NCBI GenBank assembly: GCA_038501785.1
Contig: JBAMJR010000342.1
Span: forward strand, 1 to 64,000
Length of the DNA: 64,000 nt
Source of the DNA: Myoxocephalus aenaeus
Lineage: Eukaryota; Chordata; Actinopteri; Perciformes; Cottidae
Direction: 5' to 3'
A program made the translations under genes and the position numbers. The notes under the pieces were generated by a model. The model was not told the DNA's origin, did no database searches, and was given only the letters and a program-made list of their open reading frames with translations. Below, piece after piece: positions 40,991 to 51,295 of this stretch; positions within the stretch are counted from its first letter, which is position 1, and every line of letters starts with the position of its first letter.

Positions 40991-41078
40991 CCTGTCCTCC
41001 AGCAGGGTCTGAGGTCCATCCTGTCCTCCAGCAGGGTCTGAGGTCCATCCTGTCCTCCAGCAGGGTCTGAGGCCAAGT
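40991..41078. repeat. 29-bp tandem repeat, three copies
   Basis: Three copies of CCTGTCCTCCAGCAGGGTCT plus GAGGTCCAT. The 29-base period breaks any reading frame. It lies just after an acceptor-like TTTATTTCAG at 40949. Confidence 0.85.
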
Positions 41079-41311
41079 TCCAGCCGGCCTTGATGCCGTC
41101 GTCACAGGTAGCTTTCAGATGACCCCTCTACGACCCCTCATATAGACTTTATAGACAGGTAGAACCAGCAGTCGACACAATATCAAGACAATCGTCTTAA
41201 TATATTGTTTATTAACAATAAACATATAAAAACATATCGCCATATAATTGTATTCTAACAATAAACAGTATAATAAACATGTGCTTTATACATTGTATTC
41301 ATTAAAACAGG

Positions 41312-41615
41312 AGACATCGTCCACGTCCTGGACCACGGCCGGTGGACAGGAGCCATGAGAGCTGCCAGACGGCTTCTGATGAAGCACCTGGAGCTCCACC
41401 ATGATGAACACCTGGAGCTCCACCATGCTGAAGCAGGCGATGACGACTACACATGGTCCAGAGGGCCAAACAAAACACACCAGCTCCTCTCAACACCAGA
41501 GAAGGTGCTGGAGACTCAGCAGCTGTGGCAGAGTTTGACCTCCGGCAGCCAGACGGTCAGTGTGCCGGCCACAACCCTGCCTCCTGCAACCCTCAACCCT
41601 CAACCCTCCACCTGA
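41312..41615 (+). CDS. Candidate exon, unknown protein
   Basis: After AACAG at 41311 a frame is open to TGA at 41613-41615 (about 100 codons; first ATG at 41355). It includes a 27-bp duplication (CTGGAGCTCCACCATG twice) and a polar C-terminus. No domain recognised. It leads towards the degenerate Cys-rich gene at 41628 and may be part of the same transcript. Confidence 0.3.
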
Positions 41616-41627
41616 GCTGCTCCCCAG

Positions 41628-42237
41628 GAGTCACTGAGCCGGGATGCAGTGGAGAAGCTGGTGACGGAGATCCTGGAGAAGCAGCAGCAGCAGCAACAAC
41701 AACAGAAGAAGAAGATGACGAGGAACTGTTTAGCCTGCGGTCAGCCAAAGTCACGTTATCTTGCTGACGGTTCCCCTGTTCATTTCTTATTTCAATCTAA
41801 AACTGTAAAGTATTTCTACTGCTCTACAGGTCTTTAAGACTTACGCAGGCGAAGGCCTCAAAGACCCCCGTATGTCCTTTGAGAACTTTGCAGCGTCTCC
41901 TTTCTTTGAGCGGGAGCTGGAGGCCTCAAAGCAGAGGGGGGCCGAATGGAGGAAGGTGGCAGAGGAAAGGAAGAAGAGGACGTCAGCGGTGGAGCTGCCG
42001 ACAGGTCGCCTGTGCCGGTTCTGTCACCGGCCGCTGAAGCAGGGCCCCTAAGGGCCCCAGCAGCCCTCACATCCACAGCAGCTTCCCCTGGGTAACGGGG
42101 AAGTACATCTACTGCCCCTCCAGAGTGTTCTCCTGTACCAGGACCACATGGTGGAGGAGATGATCTGGAAGGACTTCACAGCGTCTGCTTTCTATGAAGC
42201 TGAGAGGGACAGGTGGATCAGAGAGAAGAAGAAGTGA
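41628..42237 (+). pseudogene. Degenerate gene with a duplicated CxxC...YxYC domain
   Basis: After CTCCCCAG a frame opens with a helical lead-in (DAVEKLVTEILEK) and poly-Gln/Lys, then a Cys domain: CLACGQP ... KYFYC ... VF ... M..F..FAASPFFERE. A second copy follows: CRFCHRP ... GKYIYC ... VF ... MIWKDFTASAFYEAE. Both have C-x2-C, then about 30 residues later aromatic-Tyr-Cys, then a conserved Phe-x-Ala/Thr-Ser-x-Phe segment. Reading both copies needs frame changes near 41829, 42050 and 42135, so the gene is broken or carries assembly indels. The stop is at 42235-42237. Possible zinc-binding module; I do not recognise the family. Confidence 0.5.
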
Positions 42238-42362
42238 CATCATTACTGCACAGACTGTTGTTCAGATTCAGATTCAACTTTGTCATTGTACATACAAGTA
42301 CTGAGACTGTGTGTGAGACTGTGTTGTGAGATTTTGTGCATTTTAGAATTCAGCTGTTTTAC

Positions 42363-42368
42363 AATAAA
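42363..42368 (+). terminator. Poly(A) signal after the degenerate Cys-rich gene
   Basis: AATAAA 126 bases after the stop, followed by TTGAAATCATCACTTTGACTG. It supports a once-transcribed gene ending here. Confidence 0.5.
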
Positions 42369-42766
42369 ATATCTTGAAATCATCACTTTGACTGTCTTCA
42401 CTTTAGGTGCATTAATACACAGAACATTAAATAATCAAACATTTAGATATAATCAGCTGCATGCGTGCACAGATGTGTAAAATAAACATTGTTGTGCCTT
42501 ATAAGTACAACTGTACCATGATATTTGGAGATTAATATCTTATTTGCATAATTACATCACAATAAATGATTCAATCTTGATTATTTTATGTGTAGCATGC
42601 TTTACAAATGCAGTATCATTATTATTGAGGTAGTTGTGTGTTCTGCTCACATTGTGGAGCTCATCATTTGAACCAAACACTGATTATTTATTTGGGTGAG
42701 GTGGGAGTCGAACTGCTGACCTCATGTACCGCATGGAAAGTCCTCTATGGCTATACGCGGCTGGCC
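42369..42766. other. AT-rich spacer leading into the tRNA array
   Basis: No gene recognised to about 42700. The part 42707-42766 looks tRNA-like on the minus strand: AGTTCGACTCCCACC resembles a T-arm B-box and a CTTTCCA loop precedes it. It is fused to the 5' half of a tRNA-Gly and looks like a chimeric relic at the array edge. Confidence 0.45.
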
Positions 42767-42809
42767 ACTGCTTGGAAGGCAGCTATGCTAACCACTATAC
42801 CACCAATGC
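42767..42809 (-). pseudogene. tRNA-Gly(TCC) 5' half, chimeric
   Basis: The 5' 43 bases match tRNA-Gly(TCC) through the anticodon arm, after which the sequence becomes unrelated. It is the array's left edge. Confidence 0.8.
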
Positions 42810-42922
42810 ACAAATAGGCATTACATAATGACACAAAATAGAGTGAAGGGAAACGTAAGTTGTCGAATGTGATTGAGAATTGACACATGTAGCTTCAACC
42901 ATAACGAGAACCAGGAACTCTG

Positions 42923-42994
42923 GGTTCCATGGTGTAATGGTCAGCACTCTGCACTCTGAATCCAGTGATCTGAGTTCAAGTCTCGGTGGAACCT
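42923..42994 (+). tRNA. tRNA-Gln(CTG), degenerate
   Basis: Array Gln copy 1. The anticodon stem is broken (CTGCA against TCCAG) and the T-stem has C to T. Most diverged Gln copy, at the array edge; probably not functional. Confidence 0.7.
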
Positions 42995-43191
42995 TGGTTA
43001 TGCAGAATGAAGGCCCCTGTCACGTTGTTCCCATGCTGGAATCGACCTCAATCGTGATATGGAGATGAGTCCGATAATGCAAGTAGCCAAAACTATTTGT
43101 TGTCTACTTCAAAAGGCACAACTTTGATCATCCACAACCCATGTTTTGCCGCACAGCAACATGTCGATCTGAGACCACTTTGTTTCTGTAA

Positions 43192-43230
43192 GACATGTTG
43201 GCTGAACCTTAATAGTTCAGCCAACATGTC
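43192..43230. repeat. Perfect 16-bp inverted repeat in the first array unit
   Basis: GACATGTTGGCTGAAC (43192-43207) and its exact complement (43215-43230) flank a 7-base loop. Other units keep only the right arm, so this palindrome is ancestral or newly made in unit 1. Confidence 0.85.
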
Positions 43231-43269
43231 GAGGCCATCAATTGACACACGACAACCAGCTTGTATGAA

Positions 43270-43341
43270 TGCATTGGCTGGGAATCGAACCCAGGTCAAC
43301 TGCTTGGAAGGCAGCTATGCTAACCACTATACCACCAACGA
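43270..43341 (-). tRNA. tRNA-Gly(TCC), acceptor altered
   Basis: Gly copy 1. The 5' end reads TCGTTGG instead of GCATTGG, losing one acceptor pair and making one G-T pair. Anticodon loop CTTCCAA is intact. Confidence 0.8.
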
Positions 43342-43454
43342 ACAAATAGGCATTACATAATGACACAAAATCGAGTGAAGGGAAACGTAAGTTGTCGAAT
43401 GTGATTGAGAATTGACACATGTAGCTTCAACCATAACGAGAACCAGGAACTCTG

Positions 43455-43526
43455 GGTTCCATGGTGTAATGGTCAGCACTCTGGACTTTGAATCCAGTGA
43501 TCCGAGTTCAAGTCTCGGTGGAACCT
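43455..43526 (+). tRNA. tRNA-Gln(TTG)
   Basis: Gln copy 2. 72 bases; loop CTTTGAA in a CTGGA/TCCAG stem; acceptor GGTTCCA/TGGAACC and T-stem CCGAG/CTCGG pair fully. Differs at only a few bases from vertebrate tRNA-Gln. Confidence 0.93.
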
Positions 43527-43782
43527 TGGTTATGCAGAATGAAGGCCCCTGTCACGTTGTTCCCATGCTGGAATCGACCTCAATCGTGATATGGAGATGA
43601 CTCTGATAATGCAAGTAGCCAAAACTATTTGGTGTCTACTTCAAAAGGCACAACTTTGATCATCCACAAGCCATGTTTTGCCGCACAGCCACATGACAAT
43701 CAGAGACCGTTTTGTTAACCCTTAAAAGTTCAGCAAACATGTCGAGGTCATCAATTGACACACTACAATCAGCTCGTATGAA

Positions 43783-43854
43783 TGCATTGGCTGGGAATCG
43801 AACCCAGGTCAACTGCTTGGAAGGCAGCTATGCTAACCACTATACCACCAATGC
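43783..43854 (-). tRNA. tRNA-Gly(TCC)
   Basis: Gly copy 2. 72 bases; anticodon stem GCTGC/GCAGT around CTTCCAA, T-arm CTGGG-TTCGATT-CCCAG, acceptor GCATTGG/CCAATGC. Confidence 0.93.
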
Positions 43855-43968
43855 ACAAATAGGCATTACATAATGACACAAAATCGAGTGAAGGGAAACG
43901 TAAGTTGTCGAATGTGATTGAGAATTGACACATGTAGCTTCAACCATAACGACCACAAAGCCACTCTG

Positions 43969-44040
43969 GGTTCCATGGTGTAATGGTCAGCACTCTGGAC
44001 TTTGAATCCAGTGATCCGAGTTCAAGTCTCGGTGGAACCT
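43969..44040 (+). tRNA. tRNA-Gln(TTG)
   Basis: Gln copy 3, arms intact. Confidence 0.93.
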
Positions 44041-44296
44041 TGGTTATGCAGAATGAAGGCCCCTGTCACGTTGTTCCCATGCTGGAATCGACCTCAATCG
44101 TGATATGGAGATGACTCTGATAATGCAAGTAGCCAAAACTATTTGGTGTCTACTTCAAAAGGCACAACTTTGATCATCCACAAGCCATGTTTTGCCGCAC
44201 AGCCACATGACAATCAGAGACCGTTTTGTTAACCCTTAAAAGTTCAGCAAACATGTCGAGGCCATCAATTGACACACTACAACCAGCTCGTATGAA

Positions 44297-44368
44297 TGCA
44301 TTGGCTGGGAATCGAACCCAGGTCAACTGCTTGGAAGGCAGCTATGCTAACCACTATACCACCAATGC
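44297..44368 (-). tRNA. tRNA-Gly(TCC)
   Basis: Gly copy 3, arms intact. Confidence 0.93.
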
Positions 44369-44482
44369 ACAAATAGGCATTACATAATGACACAAAATCG
44401 AGTGAAGGGAAACGTAAGTTGTCGAATGTGATTGAGAATTGACACATGTAGCTTCAACCATAACGACCACAAAGCCACTCTG

Positions 44483-44554
44483 GGTTCCATGGTGTAATGG
44501 TCAGCACTCTGGACTTTGAATCCAGTGATCCGAGTTCAAGTCTCGGTGGAACCT
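44483..44554 (+). tRNA. tRNA-Gln(TTG)
   Basis: Gln copy 4, arms intact. Confidence 0.93.
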
Positions 44555-44810
44555 TGGTTATGCAGAATGAAGGCCCCTGTCACGTTGTTCCCATGCTGGA
44601 ATCGACCTCAATCGTGATATGGAGATGACTCTGATAATGCAAGTAGCCAAAACTATTTGGTGTCTACTTCAAAAGGCACAACTTTGATCATCCACAAGCC
44701 ATGTTTTGCCGCACAGCCACATGACAATCAGAGACCGTTTTGTTAACCCTTAAAAGTTCAGCAAACATGTCGAGGTCATCAATTGACACACTACAACCAG
44801 CTCGTATGAA

Positions 44811-44882
44811 TGCATTGGCTGGGAATCGAACCCAGGTCAACTGCTTGGAAGGCAGCTATGCTAACCACTATACCACCAATGC
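44811..44882 (-). tRNA. tRNA-Gly(TCC)
   Basis: Gly copy 4, arms intact. Confidence 0.93.
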
Positions 44883-44995
44883 ACAAATAGGCATTACATA
44901 ATGACACAAAATCGAGTGAAGGGAAACGTAAGTTGTCGAATGTGATTGAGAATTGACACATGTAGCTTCAACCATAACGAGAACCAGGAACTCTG

Positions 44996-45067
44996 GGTTC
45001 CATGGTGTAATGGTCAGCACTCTGGCCTCTGAATCCAGTGATCCGAGTTCAAGTCTCGGTGGAACCT
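44996..45067 (+). tRNA. tRNA-Gln(CTG), stem mismatch
   Basis: Gln copy 5. Anticodon CTG; the base pair closing the anticodon loop is lost (CTGGC against TCCAG). Confidence 0.83.
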
Positions 45068-45323
45068 TGGTTATGCAGAATGAAGGCCCCTGTCACGTTG
45101 TTCCCATGCTGGAATCGACCTCAATCGTGCTATGGAGATGCGTCCGATAATGCAAGTAGCCAAAACTATTTGGTGTCTACTTCAAAAGGCACAACTTTGA
45201 TCATCCACTAGACATGTTTTGCCGCACAGCCACATGACAATCAGAGACCGTTTTGTTAACCCTTAAAAGTTCAGCAAACATGTCGAGGTCATCAATTGAC
45301 ACACTACAATCAGCTCGTATGAA

Positions 45324-45395
45324 TGCATTGGCTGGGAATCGAACCCAGGTCAACTGCTTGGAAGGCAGCTATGCTAACCACTATACCACCAATGC
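45324..45395 (-). tRNA. tRNA-Gly(TCC)
   Basis: Gly copy 5, arms intact. Confidence 0.93.
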
Positions 45396-45509
45396 ACAAA
45401 TAGGCATTACATAATGACACAAAATCGAGTGAAGGGAAACGTAAGTTGTCGAATGTGATTGAGAATTGACACATGTAGCTTCAACCATAACGACCACAAA
45501 GCCACTCTG

Positions 45510-45581
45510 GGTTCCATGGTGTAATGGTCAGCACTCTGGACTTTGAATCCAGTGATCCGAGTTCAAGTCTCGGTGGAACCT
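45510..45581 (+). tRNA. tRNA-Gln(TTG)
   Basis: Gln copy 6, arms intact. Confidence 0.93.
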
Positions 45582-45837
45582 TGGTTATGCAGAATGAAGG
45601 CCCCTGTCACGTTGTTCCCATGCTGGAATCGACCTCAATCGTGATATGGAGATGACTCTGATAATGCAAGTAGCCAAAACTATTTGGTGTCTACTTCAAA
45701 AGGCACAACTTTGATCATCCACAAGCCATGTTTTGCCGCACAGCCACATGACAATCAGAGACCGTTTTGTTAACCCTTAAAAGTTCAGCAAACATGTCGA
45801 GGTCATCAATTGACACACTACAACCAGCTCGTATGAA

Positions 45838-45909
45838 TGCATTGGCTGGGAATCGAACCCAGGTCAACTGCTTGGAAGGCAGCTATGCTAACCACTATAC
45901 CACCAATGC
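45838..45909 (-). tRNA. tRNA-Gly(TCC)
   Basis: Gly copy 6, arms intact. Confidence 0.93.
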
Positions 45910-46022
45910 ACAAATAGGCATTACATAATGACACAAAATCGAGTGAAGGGAAACGTAAGTTGTCGAATGTGATTGAGAATTGACACATGTAGCTTCAACC
46001 ATAACGAGAACCAGGAACTCTG

Positions 46023-46094
46023 GGTTCCATGGTGTAATGGTCAGCACTCTGGCCTCTGAATCCAGTGATCCGAGTTCAAGTCTCGGTGGAACCT
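46023..46094 (+). tRNA. tRNA-Gln(CTG), stem mismatch
   Basis: Gln copy 7. Same CTGGC stem change as copy 5, 1,027 bases away, so the two units were duplicated together. Confidence 0.83.
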
Positions 46095-46350
46095 TGGTTA
46101 TGCAGAATGAAGGCCCCTGTCACGTTGTTCCCATGCTGGAATCGACCTCAATCGTGCTATGGAGATGCGTCCGATAATGCAAGTAGCCAAAACTATTTGG
46201 TGTCTACTTCAAAAGGCACAACTTTGATCATCCACTAGACATGTTTTGCCGCACAGCCACATGACAATCAGAGACCGTTTTGTTAACCCTTAAAAGTTCA
46301 GCAAACATGTCGAGGTCATCAATTGACACACTACAATCAGCTCGTATGAA

Positions 46351-46422
46351 TGCATTGGCTGGGAATCGAACCCAGGTCAACTGCTTGGAAGGCAGCTATG
46401 CTAACCACTATACCACCAATGC
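46351..46422 (-). tRNA. tRNA-Gly(TCC)
   Basis: Gly copy 7, arms intact. Confidence 0.93.
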
Positions 46423-46536
46423 ACAAATAGGCATTACATAATGACACAAAATCGAGTGAAGGGAAACGTAAGTTGTCGAATGTGATTGAGAATTGACACA
46501 TGTAGCTTCAACCATAACGACCACAAAGCCACTCTG

Positions 46537-46608
46537 GGTTCCATTGTGTAATGGTCAGCACTCTGGACTTTGAATCCAGTGATCCGAGTTCAAGTCTCGG
46601 TGGAACCT
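46537..46608 (+). tRNA. tRNA-Gln(TTG), A-box variant
   Basis: Gln copy 8. G to T at position 10 (CCATTGTGTAATGG), altering the start of the A-box/D-stem. Confidence 0.82.
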
Positions 46609-46864
46609 TGGTTATGCAGAATGAAGGCCCCTGTCACGTTGTTCCCATGCTGGAATCGACCTCAATCGTGATATGGAGATGACTCTGATAATGCAAGTAG
46701 CCAAAACTATTTGGTGTCTACTTCAAAAGGCACAACTTTGATCATCCACTAGACATGTTTTGCCGCACAGCCACATGACAATCAGAGACCGTTTTGTTAA
46801 CCCTTAAAAGTTCAGCAAACATGTCGAGGTCATCAATTGACACACGACAACCAGCTCGTATGAA

Positions 46865-46936
46865 TGCATTGGCTGGGAATCGAACCCAGGTCAACTGCTT
46901 GGAAGGCAGCTATGCTAACCACTATACCACCAATGC
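46865..46936 (-). tRNA. tRNA-Gly(TCC)
   Basis: Gly copy 8, arms intact. Confidence 0.93.
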
Positions 46937-47050
46937 ACAAAAAGGCATTACATAATGACACAAAATCGAGTGAAGGGAAACGTAAGTTGTCGAATGTGAT
47001 TGAGAATTGACACATGTAGCTTCAACCATAACGACCACAAAGCCACTCTG

Positions 47051-47122
47051 GGTTCCATGGTGTAATGGTCAGCACTCTGGACTTTGAATCCAGTGATCCG
47101 AGTTCAAGTCTCGGTGGAACCT
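47051..47122 (+). tRNA. tRNA-Gln(TTG)
   Basis: Gln copy 9, arms intact. Confidence 0.93.
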
Positions 47123-47378
47123 TGGTTATGCAGAATGAAGGCCCCTGTCACGTTGTTCCCATGCTGGAATCGACCTCAATCGTGATATGGAGATGACTCT
47201 GATAATGCAAGTAGCCAAAACTATTTGGTGTCTACTTCAAAAGGCACAACTTTGATCATCCACAAGCCATGTTTTGCCGCACAGCCACATGACAATCAGA
47301 GACCGTTTTGTTAACCCTTAAAAGTTCAGCAAACATGTCGAGGCCATCAATTGACACACGACAACCAGCTCGTATGAA

Positions 47379-47450
47379 TGCATTGGCTGGGAATCGAACC
47401 CAGGTCAACTGCTTGGAAGGCAGCTATGCTAACCACTATACCACCAATGC
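47379..47450 (-). tRNA. tRNA-Gly(TCC)
   Basis: Gly copy 9, arms intact. Confidence 0.93.
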
Positions 47451-47563
47451 ACAAATAGGCATTACATAATGACACAAAATCGAGTGAAGGGAAACGTAAG
47501 TTGTCGAATGTGATTGAGAATTGACACATGTAGCTTCAACCATAATGAGAACCAGGAACTCTG

Positions 47564-47635
47564 GGTTCCATGGTGTAATGGTCAGCACTCTGGACTCTGA
47601 ATCCAGTGATCCGAGTTCAAGTCTCGGTGGAACCT
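47564..47635 (+). tRNA. tRNA-Gln(CTG)
   Basis: Gln copy 10. Loop CTCTGAA in the CTGGA/TCCAG stem; first CTG copy with a fully paired anticodon stem. Confidence 0.93.
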
Positions 47636-47904
47636 TGGTTATGCAGAATGAAGGCCCCTGTCACGTTGTTCCCATGCTGGAATCGACCTCAATCGTGCTA
47701 TGGAGATGCGTCCGATAATGCAAGTAGCCAAAACTATTTGGTGTCTACTTCAAAAGGCACAACTTTGATCATCCACTAGACATGTTTTGCCGCACAGCAA
47801 CATGCCAATCTGAGACCACTTTGTTTCTGTAAGACATTAAACCTTAATAGTTCAGCCAACATGTCGAGGTCATCAATTGACACACGACAACCAGCTCGTA
47901 TGAA

Positions 47905-47976
47905 TGCATTGGCTGGGAATCGAACCCAGGTCAACTGCTTGGAAGGCAGCTATGCTAACCACTATACCACCAATGC
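47905..47976 (-). tRNA. tRNA-Gly(TCC)
   Basis: Gly copy 10, arms intact; first unit of the 527-bp class after the array edge. Confidence 0.93.
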
Positions 47977-48090
47977 ACAAATAGGCATTACATAATGACA
48001 CAAAATCGAGTGAAGGGAAACGTAAGTTGTCGAATGTGATTGAGAATTGACAAATGTAGCTTCAACCATAACGAGCACAAAGGAACTCTG

Positions 48091-48162
48091 GGTTCCATGG
48101 TGTAATGGTCAGCACTCTGGACTCTGAATCCAGTGATCCGAGTTCAAGTCTCGGTGGAACCT
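48091..48162 (+). tRNA. tRNA-Gln(CTG)
   Basis: Gln copy 11, arms intact. Confidence 0.93.
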
Positions 48163-48431
48163 TGGTTATGCAGAATGAAGGCCCCTGTCACGTTGTTCCC
48201 ATGCTGGAATCGACCTCAATCGTGCTATGGAGATGCGTACGATAATGCAAGTAGCCAAAACTATTTGGTGTCTACTTCAAAAGGCACAACTTTGATCATC
48301 CACTAGACATGTTTTGCCGCACAGCAACATGCCAATCTGAGACCACTTTGTTTCTGTAAGACATTAAACCTTAATAGTTCAGCCAACATGTCGAGGTCAT
48401 CAATTGACACACGACAACCAGCTCGTATGAG

Positions 48432-48503
48432 TGCATTGGCTGGGAATCGAACCCAGGTCAACTGCTTGGAAGGCAGCTATGCTAACCACTATACCACCAA
48501 TGC
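48432..48503 (-). tRNA. tRNA-Gly(TCC)
   Basis: Gly copy 11, arms intact; A to G just outside the 3' end. Confidence 0.93.
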
Positions 48504-48617
48504 ACAAATAGGCATTACATAATGACACAAAATCGAGTGAAGTGAAACGTAAGTTGTCGAATGTGATTGAGAATTGACACATGTAGCTTCAACCATAATG
48601 ACCACAAAGCCACTCTG

Positions 48618-48689
48618 GGTTCCATGGTGTAATGGTCAGCACTCTGGACTTTGAATCCAGTGATCCGAGTTCAAGTCTCGGTGTAACCT
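48618..48689 (+). tRNA. tRNA-Gln(TTG), acceptor mismatch
   Basis: Gln copy 12. The 3' strand reads TGTAACC, breaking one acceptor pair. Confidence 0.82.
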
Positions 48690-48945
48690 TGGTTATGCAG
48701 AATGAAGGCCCCTGTCACGTTGTTCCCATGCTGGAATCGACCTCAATCGTGATATGGAGATACGTCCGATAATGCAAGTAGCCAAAACTATTTGGTGTCT
48801 ACTTCAAAAGGCACAACTTTGATCATCCACAAGCCATGTTTTGCCGCACAGCCACATGACAATCAGAGACCGTTTTGTTAACCCTTAAAAGTTCAGCAAA
48901 CATGTCGAGGCCATCAATTGACACACGACAACCAGCTCGTATGAA

Positions 48946-49017
48946 TGCATTGGCTGGGAATCGAACCCAGGTCAACTGCTTGGAAGGCAGCTATGCTAAC
49001 CACTATACCACCAATGC
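48946..49017 (-). tRNA. tRNA-Gly(TCC)
   Basis: Gly copy 12, arms intact. Confidence 0.93.
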
Positions 49018-49130
49018 ACAAATAGGCATTACATAATGACACAAAATCGAGTGAAGGGAAACGTAAGTTGTCGAATGTGATTGAGAATTGACACATGTAG
49101 CTTCAACCATAACGAGAACCAGGAACTCTG

Positions 49131-49202
49131 GGTTCCATGGTGTAATGGTCAGCACTCTGGACTCTGAATCCAGTGATCCGAGTTCAAGTCTCGGTGGAAC
49201 CT
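49131..49202 (+). tRNA. tRNA-Gln(CTG)
   Basis: Gln copy 13, arms intact. Confidence 0.93.
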
Positions 49203-49471
49203 TGGTTATGCAGAATGAAGGCCCCTGTCACGTTGTTCCCATGCTGGAATCGACCTCAATCGTGCTATGGAGATGCGTCCGATAATGCAAGTAGCCAAAA
49301 CTATTTGCTGTCTACTTCAAAAGGCACAACTTTGATCATCCACTAGACATGTTTTGCCGCACAGCAACATGCCAATCTGAGACCACTTTGTTTCTGTAAG
49401 ACATTAAACCTTAATAGTTCAGCCAACATGTCAAGGTCATCAATTGACACACGACAACCAGCTCGTATGAA

Positions 49472-49543
49472 TGCATTGGCTGGGAATCGAACACAGGTCA
49501 ACTGCTTGGAAGGCAGCTATGCTTACCACTATACCACCAATGC
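49472..49543 (-). tRNA. tRNA-Gly(TCC), T-stem mismatch
   Basis: Gly copy 13. T-stem CTGTG against CCCAG, and one D-loop change (GCTTACC on the plus strand). Confidence 0.8.
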
Positions 49544-49657
49544 ACAAATAGGCATTACATAATGACACAAAATCGAGTGAAGTGAAACGTAAGTTGTCGA
49601 ATGTGATTGAGAATTGACACATGTAGCTTCAACCATAACGACCACAAAGCCACTCTG

Positions 49658-49729
49658 GGTTCCATGGTGTAATGGTCAGCACTCTGGACTTTGAATCCAG
49701 TGATCCGAGTTCAAGTCTCGGTTGAACCT
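49658..49729 (+). tRNA. tRNA-Gln(TTG), acceptor mismatch
   Basis: Gln copy 14. The 3' strand reads TTGAACC, breaking the pair next to the last acceptor pair. Confidence 0.82.
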
Positions 49730-49985
49730 TGGTTATGCAGAATGAAGGCCCCTGTCACGTTGTTCCCATGCTGGAATCGACCTCAATCGTGATATGGAGA
49801 TGACTCTGATAATGCAAGTAGCCAAAACTATTTGGTGTCTACTTCAAAAGGCACAACTTTGATCATCCACAAGCCATGTTTTGCCGCACAGCCACATGAC
49901 AATCAGAGACCATTTTGTTAACCCTTAAAAGTTCAGCAAACATGTCGAGGTCATCAATTGAGACACTACAATCAGCTCGTATGAA

Positions 49986-50057
49986 TGCATTGGCTGGGAA
50001 TCGAACCCAGGTCAACTGCTTGGAAGGCAGCTATGCTAACCACTATACCACCAATGC
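49986..50057 (-). tRNA. tRNA-Gly(TCC)
   Basis: Gly copy 14, arms intact. Confidence 0.93.
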
Positions 50058-50170
50058 ACAAATAGGCATTACATAATGACACAAAATCGAGTGAAGGGAA
50101 ACGTAAGTTGTCGAATGTGATTGAGAATTGACACATGTAGCTTCAACCATAATGAGAACCAGGAACTCTG

Positions 50171-50242
50171 GGTTCCATGGTGTAATGGTCAGCACTCTGG
50201 ACTCTGAATCCAGTGATCCGAGTTCAAGTCTCGGTGGAACCT
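50171..50242 (+). tRNA. tRNA-Gln(CTG)
   Basis: Gln copy 15, arms intact. Confidence 0.93.
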
Positions 50243-50511
50243 TGGTTATGCAGAATGAAGGCCCCTGTCACGTTGTTCCCATGCTGGAATCGACCTCAAT
50301 CGTGCTATGGAGATGCGTCCGATAATGCAAGTAGCCAAAACTATTTGCTGTCTACTTCAAAAGGCACAACTTTGATCATCCACTAGACATGTTTTGCCGC
50401 ACAGCAACATGCCAATCTGAGACCACTTTGTTTCTGTAAGACATTAAACCTTAATAGTTCAGCCAACATGTCAAGGTCATCAATTGACACACGACAACCA
50501 GCTCGTATGAA

Positions 50512-50583
50512 TGCATTGGCTGGGAATCGAACCCAGGTCAACTGCTTGGAAGGCAGCTATGCTAACCACTATACCACCAATGC
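50512..50583 (-). tRNA. tRNA-Gly(TCC)
   Basis: Gly copy 15, arms intact. Confidence 0.93.
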
Positions 50584-50697
50584 ACAAATAGGCATTACAT
50601 AATGACACAAAATCGAGTGAAGGGAAACGTAAGTTGTCGAATGTGATTGAGAATTGACACATGTAGCTTCAACCATAACGAGCACAAAGGAACTCTG

Positions 50698-50769
50698 GGT
50701 TCCATGGTGTAATGGTCAGCACTCTGGACTCTGAATCCAGTGATCCGAGTTCAAGTCTCGGTGGAACCT
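50698..50769 (+). tRNA. tRNA-Gln(CTG)
   Basis: Gln copy 16, arms intact; the 3' flank lacks GATA (GCGTCCTTAATGC). Confidence 0.93.
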
Positions 50770-51037
50770 TGGTTATGCAGAATGAAGGCCCCTGTCACGT
50801 TGTTCCCATGCTGGAATCGACCTCAATCGTGCTATGGAGATGCGTCCTTAATGCAAGTAGCCAAAACTATTTGGTGTCTACTTCAAAAGGCACAACTTTG
50901 ATGATCCACTAGACATGTTTTGCCGCACAGCAACATGCCAATCTGAGACCACTTTGTTTCTGTAAGACATTAAACCTTAATAGTTCAGCCAACATGTCAA
51001 GGTCATCAATTGACACACGACAACCAGCTCGTATGAA

Positions 51038-51109
51038 TGCATTGGCTGGGAATCGAACACAGGTCAACTGCTTGGAAGGCAGCTATGCTAACCACTATAC
51101 CACCAATGC
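51038..51109 (-). tRNA. tRNA-Gly(TCC), T-stem mismatch
   Basis: Gly copy 16. Same GAACACAGG T-stem change as copy 13 but with a normal D-loop. Confidence 0.82.
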
Positions 51110-51223
51110 ACAAATAGGCATTACATAATGACACAAAATCGAGTGAAGTGAAACGTAAGTTGTCGAATGTGATTGAGAATTGACACATGTAGCTTCAACC
51201 ATAACGACCACAAAGCCACTCTG

Positions 51224-51295
51224 GGTTCCATGGTGTAATGGTCAGCACTCTGGACTTTGAATCCAGTGATCCGAGTTCAAGTCTCGGTTGAACCT
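51224..51295 (+). tRNA. tRNA-Gln(TTG), acceptor mismatch
   Basis: Gln copy 17. TTGAACC change as in copy 14. Confidence 0.82.

Noticed and set aside
41829..41836. A 25-base intron (GTAAAG ... CTACAG) in the Cys-rich gene
   Set aside because: Too short to be spliced in a vertebrate, and the aligned second domain copy shows the same segment is coding.
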